A DNA stretch of 64,000 bases from an uncultured Nonlabens sp. (GTDB lineage Bacteria > Bacteroidota > Bacteroidia > Flavobacteriales > Flavobacteriaceae): NCBI GenBank assembly GCA_947491755.1, contig CANLKV010000001.1:310001-374000 (forward strand), given 5' to 3'. Below are positions 1-7,390 of this stretch, piece after piece. The position numbers were made by a program, and so were the translations under genes. Within the stretch, counting starts at the first letter, position 1, and each line of letters opens with the position of its first letter. The notes beneath the pieces are model-generated. The model ran no database searches, was not told where the DNA came from, and was given only the letters and a program-made list of their open reading frames with translations.

Positions 1-969
1 GTACTGATCGATTTTATTAAAAACCATGATGGTGGGTTTATCTATCGCATCGATCTCGTCCAGAATTTTATTTACAGATGCGATATGATCTTCAAACGAT
101 TCGTGAGATATGTCTACTACATGCAATAATAAGTCTGACTCTCGCACCTCATCCAGGGTAGATTTAAAAGACTCTACCAGCTGTGTGGGCAGCTTTCTTA
201 TAAAACCTACTGTGTCTGTCAATAAAAAGGGCAAGTTGCCTACAACAACCTTCCTAACGGTGGTGTCTAGGGTTGCAAATAGCTTATTTTCTGCAAAGAC
301 ATCACTTTTTGACACCACATTCATAAGCGTACTTTTCCCAACGTTAGTATATCCCACCAGTGCTACACGCACCAGTTTGCCGCGATTGCCGCGCTGGGTA
401 GCCATTTGCTTATCAATTTTTTGCAGCTTTGCTTTGAGCAGGGTGATGCGATCTCTTACAATACGCCTGTCGGTCTCAATCTCTGTCTCTCCAGGACCGC
501 GCATTCCTATCCCTCCTTTTTGTCGTTCTAGGTGGGTCCATAAGCCTACCAGTCGTGGCAATAAATACTCATATTGTGCCAGTTCTACCTGGGTACGGGC
601 ATAACTGGTTTGTGCCCGCTGTGCAAAAATATCCAGTATAAGATAGGTTCTATCGATAATCTTTACTTCCAGCATCTTCTCGATATTGCGCTGTTGCGCT
701 GGAGACAACTCGTCGTCAAAAATGACGGTATCTATATCATGAGATTTTACGTAGCCTAATACCTCCTCCATCTTACCGGTACCGATAAAGGTTTTGGGAT
801 TAGGTTTATTCATTTTCTGGCTGAATCTCTTGCGTACACTTGCCCCTGCTGTGTATGCGAGAAATTCTAGTTCGTCCATATATTCCTCCAGCTTTTCTTC
901 AGTCTGGCTTTGCGTTACCACACCTATTAAAATAGCCTTCTCGTACTCGTGATTATCTTTTTCTAACAT
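1..969 (-). CDS. hflX: GTPase HflX (partial, C-terminus beyond window)
   Basis: Ribosome-associated GTPase that splits stalled or hibernating 70S ribosomes. The reverse strand from the ATG at 967-969 reads 323 open codons to the window edge, so the C-terminal part is missing. Seen in order: the HflX N-terminal domain with the glycine-rich RQKGGIGMRGPGETEIETD stretch, a coiled linker, then the G domain with G1 GYTNVGKST, G2-like TLDTT, G3 DTVGF and G4 NKID. The domain order and motifs fit HflX and not Obg or Era. Upstream, on the same strand, is a small lipoprotein gene. Family is certain; the physiological role in this organism is inferred. Confidence 0.95.
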   Translation of the reverse strand, partial: MLEKDNHEYEKAILIGVVTQSQTEEKLEEYMDELEFLAYTAGASVRKRFSQKMNKPNPKTFIGTGKMEEVLGYVKSHDIDTVIFDDELSPAQQRNIEKMLEVKIIDRTYLILDIFAQRAQTSYARTQVELAQYEYLLPRLVGLWTHLERQKGGIGMRGPGETEIETDRRIVRDRITLLKAKLQKIDKQMATQRGNRGKLVRVALVGYTNVGKSTLMNVVSKSDVFAENKLFATLDTTVRKVVVGNLPFLLTDTVGFIRKLPTQLVESFKSTLDEVRESDLLLHVVDISHESFEDHIASVNKILDEIDAIDKPTIMVFNKIDQY

Positions 970-1050
970 ATATTTTAAACAACTTATCTCAAAGATACCT
1001 TTTAATAAAAGTTACAAAGAGTCTTTGAGATAAGGTTAAGAATTAGGGGT

Positions 1051-1506
1051 TTACTGCTCTCGAGCCAGTAATGATTCTGCATCTGTGATGGCCATTTGAG
1101 TCGATGTTTTTATCTGATCGATAGCCAGTTTAAACTCCATTAATTTAGGCTCTTGCTCTTCCAGCTGCTCGCTAGTTTCTGGCAATGGTGCCTCATAAGG
1201 GAAGGTAGTAGAATAATCGCGCATCCACGCCATCATATCGTCGTGAGATTGCTCTAGTGCCACTTTTGCAGTAATTAGTTCTTCTGTGGTGGCCTCGTCT
1301 AGGTCTTCTTGTTCTAGGCGCTCATCAATTTGTGCCGATAGCTCCATAAGGGTTCCCATGTCTGGCATGACCTCATCATGTACCTCCATGGTTTGCTCTG
1401 TCAACTGGTCAAATTCTGCAATCTGTTGTTCTAGTGCTTGTTGCTCATCGCTTTTACAGGCGACCGATAAAACCGCTAGGGTAATAATTAAAAATCTTTT
1501 TTTCAT
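1051..1506 (-). CDS. Small helical lipoprotein, function unknown
   Basis: 151 aa. Starts MKKRFLIITLAVLSVAC, a lipoprotein signal with the lipobox LSVAC and the acylated Cys near residue 17. The mature part is very acidic, rich in Glu, Gln and Met, and predicted to be almost wholly helical (for example EQQALEQQIAEFDQL). Similar proteins in flavobacteria are often labelled viral A-type inclusion protein, which carries no functional information. Probably anchored in the outer or inner membrane facing the periplasm. It sits between hflX and the divergent deacetylase gene. Confidence 0.75.
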   Translation of the reverse strand: MKKRFLIITLAVLSVACKSDEQQALEQQIAEFDQLTEQTMEVHDEVMPDMGTLMELSAQIDERLEQEDLDEATTEELITAKVALEQSHDDMMAWMRDYSTTFPYEAPLPETSEQLEEQEPKLMEFKLAIDQIKTSTQMAITDAESLLAREQ

Positions 1507-1654
1507 GTGGTACTGATTTAATACATATTATCGAGGTGTCTTTTCTTCAATGGACGACCTCCTTTTTTTTACAAATTTAGCTGCTGCAGGCTCAATAAGC
1601 TCTTATCAGTTCTTTAATTTTGTTCTGGCTGTTGACTGGCCTATAATTGTGCCC

Positions 1655-2578
1655 ATGTTTCCTATTGCATTTCACCCTATTTATAGACATCCTTTACCAG
1701 AGGGACATCGTTTCCCTATGATTAAGTATGAGTTACTGCCGCAGCAGTTAATTCATGAGGGTGTTGCAGATACGGCCGATTTTTTTGAACCCAGCAAGCT
1801 TTGTGATGATGTGGATGTGCTAAGAGTACACACGGCGGCGTACTATAGCGCACTTAAAGAGCTGCGCCTGGATCGCAAGGCGGCTCGCAAGCTGGGTTTC
1901 CCATTGAGTGAACAACTGGTAGAACGCGAGTTGCGCATCGCCCAGGGCACTATCGAGGGCTGTTTAAAGGCACTAGAATCAAGAGTCGCCATGAATATTG
2001 CCGGCGGCACCCATCATGCCTACACAGATCATGGCGAGGCATTTTGCCTGCTTAATGACCAGGCCATTGCCGCACGATACTTGCAAGCGCACGGCCATGC
2101 AGAAAAGATCCTGATTGTAGATGTAGACGTGCACCAGGGCAACGGTACCGCACAAATTTTCCAAGACGACGATAGCGTTTTTACTTTTTCTATGCACGGC
2201 GCAAGTAATTACCCTTTTAAAAAAGAAACATCAGACCTTGATATTGCCTTGCCAGACCATACCGATGACGCCACCTTCTTGGCCGAATTGCAACACCATC
2301 TACCGGATTTGATTGCTCAAGAGCGACCTGATTTTATCTTTTACCTGGCTGGGGTTGATGTGTTAAAAAGCGATAAGTTAGGACGGCTGGGGTTGAGTCT
2401 AGAGGGCTGTAAGCAGCGAGATGAGTATTGCTTTTCCGCTTTCGCGAAAGCGGAACACCCCACAAAATCGTTCATCCCAGTACAATGCAGCATGGGCGGC
2501 GGGTATTCTCCAGAAATTAAGGTAATCATCGATGCCCATGCCAATACCTACAAGGCAGCACGCAAGCATTTGTTGTAA
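1655..2578 (+). CDS. Histone deacetylase family protein
   Basis: Zn-dependent deacetylase of the arginase/deacetylase fold (HDAC/AcuC/acetylpolyamine amidohydrolase superfamily); the bacterial substrate is unknown. The frame is open from 1550, but the family begins around MFPIAFHPIY at 1655, so I chose that ATG (307 aa). Visible motifs: GGTHHA with the paired active-site histidines, DVDVHQGNGT with the metal-binding Asp and His, LAGVDVLKSDKLGRL with the second Asp, and MGGGYSP near the end. An in-frame palindromic repeat (2434-2455) encodes FSAFAKAEH near residue 260, in a loop before the last strand. This looks like a tolerated insertion. Confidence 0.9.
   Translation: MFPIAFHPIYRHPLPEGHRFPMIKYELLPQQLIHEGVADTADFFEPSKLCDDVDVLRVHTAAYYSALKELRLDRKAARKLGFPLSEQLVERELRIAQGTIEGCLKALESRVAMNIAGGTHHAYTDHGEAFCLLNDQAIAARYLQAHGHAEKILIVDVDVHQGNGTAQIFQDDDSVFTFSMHGASNYPFKKETSDLDIALPDHTDDATFLAELQHHLPDLIAQERPDFIFYLAGVDVLKSDKLGRLGLSLEGCKQRDEYCFSAFAKAEHPTKSFIPVQCSMGGGYSPEIKVIIDAHANTYKAARKHLL
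2434..2455. repeat. Palindromic repeat, core GCTTTCGCGAAAGC (copy 1, inside the HDAC gene)
   Basis: Perfect 22-bp palindrome lying in frame inside the deacetylase gene. The same core recurs at 34576, 38231, 40853, 44942, 49038, 58749 and 62187. Confidence 0.9.
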
Positions 2579-3007
2579 TTAAACGATCCATCGTTTTTTC
2601 TTAGAATACACCGCAAAAACGACCATAATCACGTCAAAAAATAGAATGAGCAACAATAGATTCTCGCTGGTAAGACCGTCTGCTCCCAAGTAACCAGAGA
2701 ACCATTTGTAGCCACCACTTACCAGTACTGCAAGCAGCGAGACTATAGCAAGACCTACTGCAGCCTTTTTGCGCAATAGTAAAAAAATAGCCGATAAGGC
2801 ACCCGCCACGGTAGCAACACCAGTGACATAAAGGTACCAGGGCGGTCGTGACTGGAAAACCTGGCGCTGGCTGTCGTCTAGGGCAGCAGCAATTTTATCT
2901 GGAGCAGTGGCCTCCATCAAAAAGGCTGATAAATCTGCCAGGCTCCAGAATAATAATAAAACAGCAATGATCCAGAACAGGACAACAGGGGATGATCGTT
3001 GAGTCAT
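2579..3007 (-). CDS. Four-helix membrane protein, unknown
   Basis: 142 aa with four predicted membrane segments: residues about 8-30, 60-80, 84-103 and 117-135. A periplasmic loop lies between the first two (TAPDKIAAALDDSQRQVF). A basic KKKRW tail suggests a cytoplasmic C-terminus. The layout resembles small Bacteroidota inner-membrane proteins annotated as sugar-transporter-like, but no catalytic or transport motif is visible. The gene converges on the deacetylase gene with no spacing between the two stop codons. Confidence 0.65.
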   Translation of the reverse strand: MTQRSSPVVLFWIIAVLLLFWSLADLSAFLMEATAPDKIAAALDDSQRQVFQSRPPWYLYVTGVATVAGALSAIFLLLRKKAAVGLAIVSLLAVLVSGGYKWFSGYLGADGLTSENLLLLILFFDVIMVVFAVYSKKKRWIV

Positions 3008-3129
3008 AGGTAGCGGTAATGGTTATTTAAAAATAAGGTATTCTATTGTTATAAAGCAGGGTCCTGCGGTGCATTCTATTTTAACGCGTTGTCTAGAATG
3101 ATGCGGGTAGAAACTGGTTATATTTACTT

Positions 3130-3672
3130 ATGAAAAATTTGGTCTTTTATATACTTCTAGTCACTGGTGGTTTATGTACCGCACAAAACAGCGTGGACAT
3201 GCGGGCAGACAACGTCCCAGAATGTGGTGAGTTGCGGCGCCAGACCATGACATTTTTGAGCGATGGCTCGTTACAAAACAGCAGTGTGGTCATAAGAGAG
3301 GTGAGTAAATTAAAACAATGTGGCCTGGATGATTATGACGTGCGCTTTTTTGGCAGGATGGAGGCTTTATCTGGGCTGCTCAAAAGTTTGACTCGCGATT
3401 CCCTGATAGAAACACTTACTTATGGGGATTTATTCATTGCCATCAATGCCATGCGCGAGACCCCAAAATATCAAGAGCTTAAAGATATCGCCAGGCTGTC
3501 CCAGCAGCTGGCACAAACTACTGCCAGCATACGCACCTGGGAGCAAGATATACGCCTGTTTGAGCAGCTAGGAGCATCGCAAGAGGTACAGGATAAGGTG
3601 TATCGTTATTTGCGTGAGCATCCCGATAACGAGCTGACTTATGAGCAATTATTGCAACGATTAAAAAAGTAA
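3130..3672 (+). CDS. Secreted protein of unknown function
   Basis: 180 aa. An N-terminal signal peptide (MKNLVFYILLVTGGLCTAQ) with cleavage after CTA-Q is typical of flavobacteria. The mature protein has two cysteines in its first half (PECGELRR and KQCGLDD), possibly a disulphide, and a helical C-terminal half. No known domain recognised. It is followed three bases after the stop by a small membrane protein starting with GTG, so the two are probably co-transcribed. Confidence 0.65.
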   Translation: MKNLVFYILLVTGGLCTAQNSVDMRADNVPECGELRRQTMTFLSDGSLQNSSVVIREVSKLKQCGLDDYDVRFFGRMEALSGLLKSLTRDSLIETLTYGDLFIAINAMRETPKYQELKDIARLSQQLAQTTASIRTWEQDIRLFEQLGASQEVQDKVYRYLREHPDNELTYEQLLQRLKK

Positions 3673-3675
3673 CCT

Positions 3676-3960
3676 GTGCGGTATGTGCGATTAAAATTGT
3701 GGTACAGCAGCCGGGTAGCCTTATTTACTGCCATTGCAGCCTTCCCCACGCTAGCCAGTGCGCAGCCAGCGGTAAGCCTGGCGGTTTTTAACACGCTAGC
3801 TATCCCGCTGGGGATATTGGGCTATCATTATTTCTACCGGCCAGAGCGATTTATATTTATCAATCTAGGCATACATAACAGATCCTTGTATGCATTTTCC
3901 ACCATTTTTATTTGGGTGCTGTCGCTACCGCTGTGGTTGTGGTGGATTGTTGTGAGTTAA
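3676..3960 (+). CDS. Small membrane protein, unknown
   Basis: 94 aa starting with GTG, three bases after the preceding stop. Seen: a hydrophobic segment with a signal-like LASAQ site at about residue 29, a segment around residues 35-52, and a Trp-rich segment at the C-terminus (LSLPLWLWWIVVS). Its stop marks the last core-like sequence before the AT-rich cassette region begins. Codon use and GC look like the genes to its left. Confidence 0.5.
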   Translation: MRYVRLKLWYSSRVALFTAIAAFPTLASAQPAVSLAVFNTLAIPLGILGYHYFYRPERFIFINLGIHNRSLYAFSTIFIWVLSLPLWLWWIVVS

Positions 3961-4032
3961 CTGGATTTAAAGTGCCTTAAAACCATAAGAACCACAGGTG
4001 ATAAAGCGAATGTAAAAGTAGGCTTATGTGTA

Positions 4033-4077
4033 GTTACTAATACTAAAAGAGCTATTTTTAGTTGGATGTAACACGTT
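4033..4077. repeat. 45-bp repeat, copy 1, in front of cassette 1
   Basis: GTTACTAATACTAAAAGAGC... ending in AACACGTT. It matches 5216-5260 at 42 of 45 positions. The centre is an imperfect hairpin (ACTAAAA / TTTTTAGT). Both copies begin and end with GTT, and the final GTT is the cassette boundary. Confidence 0.85.
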
Positions 4078-4110
4078 AGCTGCAAGCAAAATCAAAATCA
4101 AAAACCCTAA

Positions 4111-4491
4111 ATGGAAGAAAGAGAATTATATGAAAAAGTTCTGAAAAGGCTATTTGACGGCTTAAAAACAGAAAAACACGAAAAATTTCAAAATAATAGA
4201 TTGGGAGAACGAAAATTTGCTATTTCGGACTTGTATCCAGACATTATTATGACAAAAAAAGACTCTAACGAGGTTGATTTTATAGTTGAAATTATAATTC
4301 CGTCTTATGTTAACAAAGAGAGTTTGTTTAAAAAATGGAAACCGCTTTCGGAAGTTGGTTCGACACTCTACTTAGTTGTACCTAAGTCCAAACATAAATT
4401 AATTGAGCAATGGTGTAACGAGGAAAAGGTTGAAACAAGATTTGGAACTTACGAGGTAAAAAATAATAAAGTTGAATTAAAATTTTTCTGA
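4111..4491 (+). CDS. Small protein, possible degenerate PD-(D/E)xK fold
   Basis: 126 aa, not recognised with certainty. Charged helical N-terminus (EERELYEKVLKRLFDGL), then YPDIIMTKKDSNEVDFIVEI, which has the spacing of a PD...E-x restriction-nuclease strand pair but lacks the final lysine. It then continues with LYLVVPKS, as often follows in that fold. So it may be an inactive or atypical nuclease-like protein. The next gene begins one base after its stop (TGATATGG). AT-rich, unlike the core genes. Confidence 0.55.
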   Translation: MEERELYEKVLKRLFDGLKTEKHEKFQNNRLGERKFAISDLYPDIIMTKKDSNEVDFIVEIIIPSYVNKESLFKKWKPLSEVGSTLYLVVPKSKHKLIEQWCNEEKVETRFGTYEVKNNKVELKFF

Positions 4492-4492
4492 T

Positions 4493-5032
4493 ATGGAAGT
4501 TTGGAAACTAATTGTTTCCTTCCTTTCGGGAGGATTGGCTGGTGCTATATTTAAGCACTTTGTGGATAGATATAGGAATAGGATACAGAAGCTTGAATGT
4601 AGATATATTGAAGATGAGATAATCAGTAAGTTACCTGTAGACTATGAAGACACAACTCATAATAATTTACATTCTAAAAAGTTTAAAATTGTAAATACAA
4701 CAAACATAGACATTGATGAAATAAAAATAGTATTCTCATTTGAACCTCAATCTGTAGTGGCTAAATGGACAAGTTATTCCAAAGCTGGAAATGACATACC
4801 AAAAGGGCGTACTTATAACAAAAAGAATGAATGCCAATTTATAATAAAACATTTCAATAGAAACGAAGAGGTTGAAATTTATTTAGAAATTGGGAATGTT
4901 AATAACGATAGATTTAATATCACGGAAATGAATATTACTGGAGTTAAAGTTAAATATATCGATAAGCGAAAAAACACTCAACGTAAAATTGTTACAATGG
5001 TAGAAAAGAGAGAGCTTAATGCCAGCAGCTAA
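4493..5032 (+). CDS. Membrane-anchored protein, unknown
   Basis: 179 aa with a single N-terminal membrane anchor (residues about 5-22, LIVSFLSGGLAGAIFKHF) followed by basic residues and a soluble, beta-rich cytoplasmic part. No domain recognised. Its stop codon lies inside the inverse-core arm of the cassette's attC-like site. It probably works with the preceding nuclease-like protein, because the two share one cassette; the function is unknown. Confidence 0.55.
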   Translation: MEVWKLIVSFLSGGLAGAIFKHFVDRYRNRIQKLECRYIEDEIISKLPVDYEDTTHNNLHSKKFKIVNTTNIDIDEIKIVFSFEPQSVVAKWTSYSKAGNDIPKGRTYNKKNECQFIIKHFNRNEEVEIYLEIGNVNNDRFNITEMNITGVKVKYIDKRKNTQRKIVTMVEKRELNASS

Positions 5033-5260
5033 CAAAAGATAAAAACAATAGGGCAATTTATTCAAATCCTGATGTTTAGAGTACACTTGCCAAGCCGTCA
5101 AATTTTTAAATTTGGCTTATTGATAAAAAAAGATAATGAGAAAATTAAAAAATTCGGCTCGTGCTTAACCGAAAGGATAATGCTAATTTGCAAGCTACGA
5201 GCCATATACAAGACCGTTACTAATACTAAAAGAGCTATTTTTAGTTTTATATAACACGTT
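5025..5260. repeat. attC-like site 1
   Basis: Non-coding stretch of about 236 bp between the inverse core GCAGCTAAC (5025-5033) and the next core GTTGGGC (5258). The right end contains the second 45-bp repeat (5216-5260), preceded by ACAAGACC, the same word seen left of other cores. Frames seen here are short and not coding. Confidence 0.55.
5216..5260. repeat. 45-bp repeat, copy 2
   Basis: Matches 4033-4077 with three substitutions (GG/TT, G/A in the stretch after TTTTTAG). Ends at the GTT of the next cassette. Confidence 0.85.
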
Positions 5261-6073
5261 GGGCGTAATTTTGAATTAAAAAGTACTTATGAATATTATT
5301 AACCCAAATGAGATTGGATCTAAAATCTCTACTTTGATTGTTGAATCTAAAGAAAAGTTTATTGCAGTATCGCCATATTTAGATCTGTCAGGATGGAAAA
5401 AAATTTTGATAAACCTTCAAGATGCAGCGAATCGTGGAATAGATATCGAAATCTACTTCAGAGAAATAAGGGAAAAAGACTATCAAGCACTAAGAAAACT
5501 TAATGTTAAATTATTTGAGGTTAAAGGATTACATACAAAACTCTACTTAAATGAAGACTCTATTATAGTTTCTAGCATGAACTTATATGAGTTTTCGGAC
5601 TTACATTCCATTGATATTGCTTTGAAATTTGACAATGTCAAAGACTATAATAAATTATTTCACTATTTCTCTAAATATATTATGAGCAAAAGACCTCTAG
5701 ATAAGTTTATATCTAAAGCATCGGAAAACCGGTTGATTGAAACTCATAAATTTCTATCTGAAAGATTTTCGGAATATCGAATTACTTCAACTAAAACTTA
5801 CCTATTTTCAAAAAATCTTCTACCCATTTTCCATACATTCATTGACCTAGATTTCATTGGATTAAAATATCCTGTTAAGAATCCAACTGATCAGGAGATT
5901 AATGAGATTACTGAGTTATTGGATAAAAATTTAGATGTAGAAGTAAAAAGGAGTTTCTATAATACTTCGAAGGAAACAATTTATTATAAATGGGAAATTA
6001 AAATTGATCAACTCAATGATATTGAGATTGCAAATGTTTTGACAGAGTTAAGTGACTTAAAACTACGCCCAAC
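5258..6073 (+). mobile_element. Integron-like cassette 2 (PLD-like gene)
   Basis: Starts GTTGGGCGTA (5258-5267), a consensus GTTRRRY core, and ends with the exact reverse complement TACGCCCAAC (6064-6073). It encloses one gene. Confidence 0.7.
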
Positions 6074-6107
6074 AACGTATAATGCGCATAACGCTGGATT
6101 GGTTTAA
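5289..6107 (+). CDS. Phospholipase D-like domain protein
   Basis: 272 aa. The N-terminal half has a PLD fold: IAVSPYLD, then a single HKD-type motif HTKLYLNEDSIIVSSMNLYE (residues about 77-96) with His, Lys and Asp in place. Single-HKD proteins usually act as dimers, as in BfiI-type and Nuc nucleases, and the target could be DNA or lipid. The C-terminal half is unrecognised. The last ~15 codons run into the left arm of the attC-like site (TYNAHNAGLV). Sole gene of its cassette; perhaps a defence or nuclease function. Confidence 0.75.
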   Translation: MNIINPNEIGSKISTLIVESKEKFIAVSPYLDLSGWKKILINLQDAANRGIDIEIYFREIREKDYQALRKLNVKLFEVKGLHTKLYLNEDSIIVSSMNLYEFSDLHSIDIALKFDNVKDYNKLFHYFSKYIMSKRPLDKFISKASENRLIETHKFLSERFSEYRITSTKTYLFSKNLLPIFHTFIDLDFIGLKYPVKNPTDQEINEITELLDKNLDVEVKRSFYNTSKETIYYKWEIKIDQLNDIEIANVLTELSDLKLRPTTYNAHNAGLV

Positions 6108-6202
6108 CTGTATTGAAAAACCTACGAATGCAGGCTAAAAAATCCTTATTTGAAAAATATGTAACTTCATCACCGCGCAACGACGCATTATACAAAACCG
6201 TT
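6064..6202. repeat. attC-like site 2
   Basis: The ends form a long imperfect inverted repeat: left ACAACGTATAATGCG, right CGCATTATAC-AAAACC-GTTGT. It lies between inverse core CCCAAC (to 6073) and core GTTGTAG (6200). About 139 bp, a normal length for an attC site. Confidence 0.7.
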
Positions 6203-7267
6203 GTAGGTAATTTAAGAGATGACGAAAAAAATAAAAGATTTACTGTATTTTGATTTGCAAAAATCTGTTTCTCTGTATAGTCAATTGGATGAAGGAATCA
6301 TAACACAATCAACTCAAAATACTGAGGAAGGAGGAGATATCAATTCCAGTCTTGGAGTTGATGTAAAGGTATTTCAGACAAAAATTGGTGCTTCTGCAAA
6401 CGACAAAGAAAGTAAATCTGTCACGAGAATTCCTCATCACAATTTATTGAACAAACTACAAGAAAGCATTTACGAATCTAAATCTTACATTGATTTAGAT
6501 AAAATTGATGTAACAGAGTTAGATGTGGAAAAGCTTCACAAGCAATTAAAGTCTAAAACGTTTGTAAAGGCAACAGGTTGGGTTAATATTGAGGATTATG
6601 ACAGACTTAAAAAAATTGCAAAAAGATTCAATTCAATTTCTCAATTTATTCAGGAATGTAGTATTGCAGAATCTGATGAAAAAGAACAATATGACGCTTT
6701 AGTTTTAGAACTTAAAAGACAGAGAAAAATAGTTAATAGCCAAAAGGATAGAAATGTAAAAGTTAAGGACAATGCTAGACTAAATAAACTCGAAGAGGAT
6801 TTAGAAAAACTATTAGATGAATATAACAATACCGGAAAAATACCAGAATATTTAGTAAACGGAATCCAACTATTCATTGATACGTTTTTACCAAACAGAA
6901 TAAATTTTAGATTCTATCCTTATGAAAATATACAGTCATTTGAAATTTTATCAAATCTAAAAAGAGAACACTTTGTAGAAACGGATATTGAAAATATTAC
7001 TTTTTCATACGGTTCTCGACCTAATTTAAAAATGACAATTTTCGGTATGATTACCTCTCTACCCGAAAAGGACGATGAACTATTTGACCCACTAAAAGAA
7101 GATTCAGAAGAAGGAGGTGAATCAATAATCTTCGAAAGAGCATTTAGAGGCGTTTTTAGAGGATTTGAGGGTTTTGAGCAGTTTGTAAGATATTCCAGTT
7201 ACCCAAGAATTACTGTTAATCCATTAGCAGTTTATAGAGAAATTGAATTATAAAAACTACCTACAAC
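6200..7267 (+). mobile_element. Integron-like cassette 3 (DUF6414-like gene)
   Basis: Starts GTTGTAGGTA (6200-6209) and ends with its exact reverse complement TACCTACAAC (7258-7267), four bases after the stop of the single gene. Confidence 0.7.
6219..7253 (+). CDS. DUF6414-like protein
   Basis: 344 aa. The opening (IKDLLYFDLQKSVSLYSQLD) resembles the DUF6414 family, whose function is unknown; the assignment is from memory and moderate. A central lysine-rich coiled coil lies at residues about 165-215 (LKRQRKIVNSQKDRNVKVKD), and a conserved-looking beta-rich C-terminal part follows. No signal peptide or membrane segment. Sole gene of its cassette. The family is commonly found on mobile DNA, so a role in phage or plasmid interactions is possible but unproven. 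Confidence 0.6.
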   Translation: MTKKIKDLLYFDLQKSVSLYSQLDEGIITQSTQNTEEGGDINSSLGVDVKVFQTKIGASANDKESKSVTRIPHHNLLNKLQESIYESKSYIDLDKIDVTELDVEKLHKQLKSKTFVKATGWVNIEDYDRLKKIAKRFNSISQFIQECSIAESDEKEQYDALVLELKRQRKIVNSQKDRNVKVKDNARLNKLEEDLEKLLDEYNNTGKIPEYLVNGIQLFIDTFLPNRINFRFYPYENIQSFEILSNLKREHFVETDIENITFSYGSRPNLKMTIFGMITSLPEKDDELFDPLKEDSEEGGESIIFERAFRGVFRGFEGFEQFVRYSSYPRITVNPLAVYREIEL

Positions 7268-7357
7268 AATGCCTATAAAGAATTGCTTGTTCTCGCCTAA
7301 TTCTTAAAAGCCAATCGCACAAAACAAAGAGTGCCAAAAAAGGGACACATTGTTTTT
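7258..7357. repeat. attC-like site 3
   Basis: Left arm TACCTACAACAATG followed by TATAAAGAATTGCTTG, which recurs after the ParE gene at 31137. The right arm is weak (ACATTGTTTT, pairing with AACAATG), so the start of the next cassette is uncertain. Confidence 0.5.
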
Positions 7358-7390
7358 TAACCAACGCTCTGACAGAAATTGAATATATAA

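Larger units (their letters stand above)
4075..5033 (+). mobile_element. Integron-like cassette 1 (two genes)
   Basis: The unit is bounded by GTTAGCTGC at 4075-4083 and its exact reverse complement GCAGCTAAC at 5025-5033, which overlaps the last stop codon. Integron cassettes have this property: the first bases of a cassette pair with the inner arm of its own attC. It carries two small genes. The core triplet differs from consensus GTTRRRY. Confidence 0.6.

Noticed and set aside
110..759. Plus-strand frames at the left end
   Set aside because: They are shadows of hflX, whose minus-strand frame has all GTPase motifs.
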